Positions 5,897 through 6,177 of a stretch of DNA of 6,177 nt are shown piece after piece (position 1 is the stretch's first letter; the number at the start of each line of letters is the position of its first letter). A program made the translations under genes and the position numbers. The stretch is from Clostridiales bacterium (lineage in GTDB: Bacteria > Bacillota_A > Clostridia > Oscillospirales > Oscillospiraceae): positions 1-6,177 of the forward strand of contig DXUR01000173.1 of NCBI GenBank assembly GCA_019417795.1, written 5' to 3'. The notes under the pieces were generated by a model. The model searched no databases, was not told the DNA's origin, and worked only from the letters and a program-made list of their open reading frames with translations.

Positions 5897-5961
5897 CAAA
5901 AATATGATTTCAGGTGTGTACGGACGGTCTACAAGTTTTGAATGATAAAGGAGAAACGACT

Positions 5962-6102
5962 ATGGAATTCTTTAACTCTGCGATCGAAGTTCTTCAGACT
6001 CTGGTTGTCGCTCTGGGTGCCGGTCTGGGCGTTTGGGGTGCGATCAACCTGCTGGAAGGTTATGGCAACGATAACCCCGGCAGTAATGCTCATGTACGGT
6101 AG
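5962..6102 (+). pseudogene. Maff2 family small membrane protein, 3' end lost or interrupted
   Basis: From ATG 5962 the product is 46 residues, with a hydrophobic glycine-rich helix (about 8-32: EVLQTLVVALGAGLGVWGAI region) and then LLEGYGNDNPG. This is the diagnostic start of Maff2-family proteins, which lie between the coupling protein and the VirB-like channel genes in clostridial ICEs; their exact function is unsettled. Family members are usually near 70 residues, with about 30 more residues and a second hydrophobic segment after NDNPG. Here the match ends after about SNA, and the frame closes at TAG 6100-6102. AAAGGAG at 5947-5953 is a strong ribosome site. No remaining Maff2 sequence is found in any frame up to the window end, so this is a larger interruption, not a single-base shift. 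Confidence 0.75.
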
Positions 6103-6177
6103 AGAAGCACAAAGCAAAACAAGGATAGCCAGCCCTGCCACTATTCCGAAGTCAGGGGAACGCAATAGAAAAATTCA
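6094..6177 (+). mobile_element. start of an insertion in maff2, possibly a group II intron 5' end
   Basis: From about base 6091-6094 the sequence stops resembling maff2. What follows has no plus-strand coding signal. It has A-rich unpaired stretches and a hairpin: CCCTG (6133-6137) with CAGGG (6153-6157), plus ACT/AGT (6140-6142 with 6150-6152) around a seven-base loop. This mix of short helices and A-rich joints resembles domain I of a bacterial group II intron. GTACGG at 6094 differs at one base from the usual GTGYG intron start. Group II intron maturase genes are common near maff2 in related elements. Only about 84 bases are visible, so the type of insertion is uncertain; another mobile element or a rearranged junction would also fit. 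Confidence 0.35.

Noticed and set aside
5914..5961. N-terminal extension of Maff2 starting at GTG 5914
   Set aside because: It covers the AAAGGAG ribosome site of ATG 5962, and the family begins with the M-x-F-F-N-S residues at that ATG.
5917..6099. TGTACGG repeated at 5917 and 6093, as a possible target-site duplication
   Set aside because: Only seven bases, separated by most of maff2 and with no shared flanks; the second copy also lies beyond the point where maff2 similarity ends.
5929..6165. 78-residue minus-strand frame across maff2 and the window end
   Set aside because: It is opposite the Maff2 codons and has no ribosome site; its hydrophobic part comes from the non-maff2 sequence by chance.

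Overview
This window looks like the replication, partition and early transfer module of an integrative conjugative element (ICE) from a gut Firmicute, most likely a Clostridia member (Ruminococcaceae or Lachnospiraceae type). The reasons are the roughly even base composition, the strong AAAGGAGG-type ribosome sites, and the gene order: RepA_N-type initiator, ParA, ParB, small accessory genes, PcfB, VirD4-like coupling protein, Maff2 protein. That order is typical of Tn1549/CTn-like elements. The host assignment is inference; no rRNA or other chromosomal marker is present.

Layout. Positions 1-147 are a divergent control region. The minus strand carries a near-consensus sigma-A promoter (77-106), a strong ribosome site (31-37) and the first eight codons of a gene that leaves the window at base 1. 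On the plus strand a possible 14-codon leader (148-192) overlaps the start of the initiator gene. The initiator is split: its RepA_N N-terminal domain (189-635) and its DUF6017 C-terminal domain (about 652-1056) lie in different frames, consistent with one extra base near 629-630. parA (1022-1888) and parB (1845-2789) follow with overlapping ends. parB contains a perfect 27-bp inverted repeat (2300-2326). A rho-independent terminator (2806-2833) closes this block.

The second block runs from 2858 to 5827: an unrecognised 140-residue protein, a DpnD/PcfM-like small protein, a tiny DUF3789-like membrane protein (3505-3645), pcfB, and a VirD4/PcfC-type coupling ATPase. The last four genes are coupled by overlapping stop and start codons. 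A second terminator (5816-5849) overlaps the end of the coupling-protein gene.

After a 134-base intergenic stretch with a GC-rich hairpin, a Maff2-family small membrane protein gene begins at 5962. It departs from the family after about 43 codons and stops at 6102. The last ~85 bases look like structured, non-coding sequence, possibly the 5' end of a group II intron or another insertion in maff2.

Working together: the initiator would start replication of the excised element, ParA/ParB would keep it in daughter cells, and PcfB plus the VirD4-like ATPase would bring the relaxase-DNA complex to the type IV secretion channel, whose other genes should lie downstream. No relaxase, oriT, integrase or attachment site is visible here.
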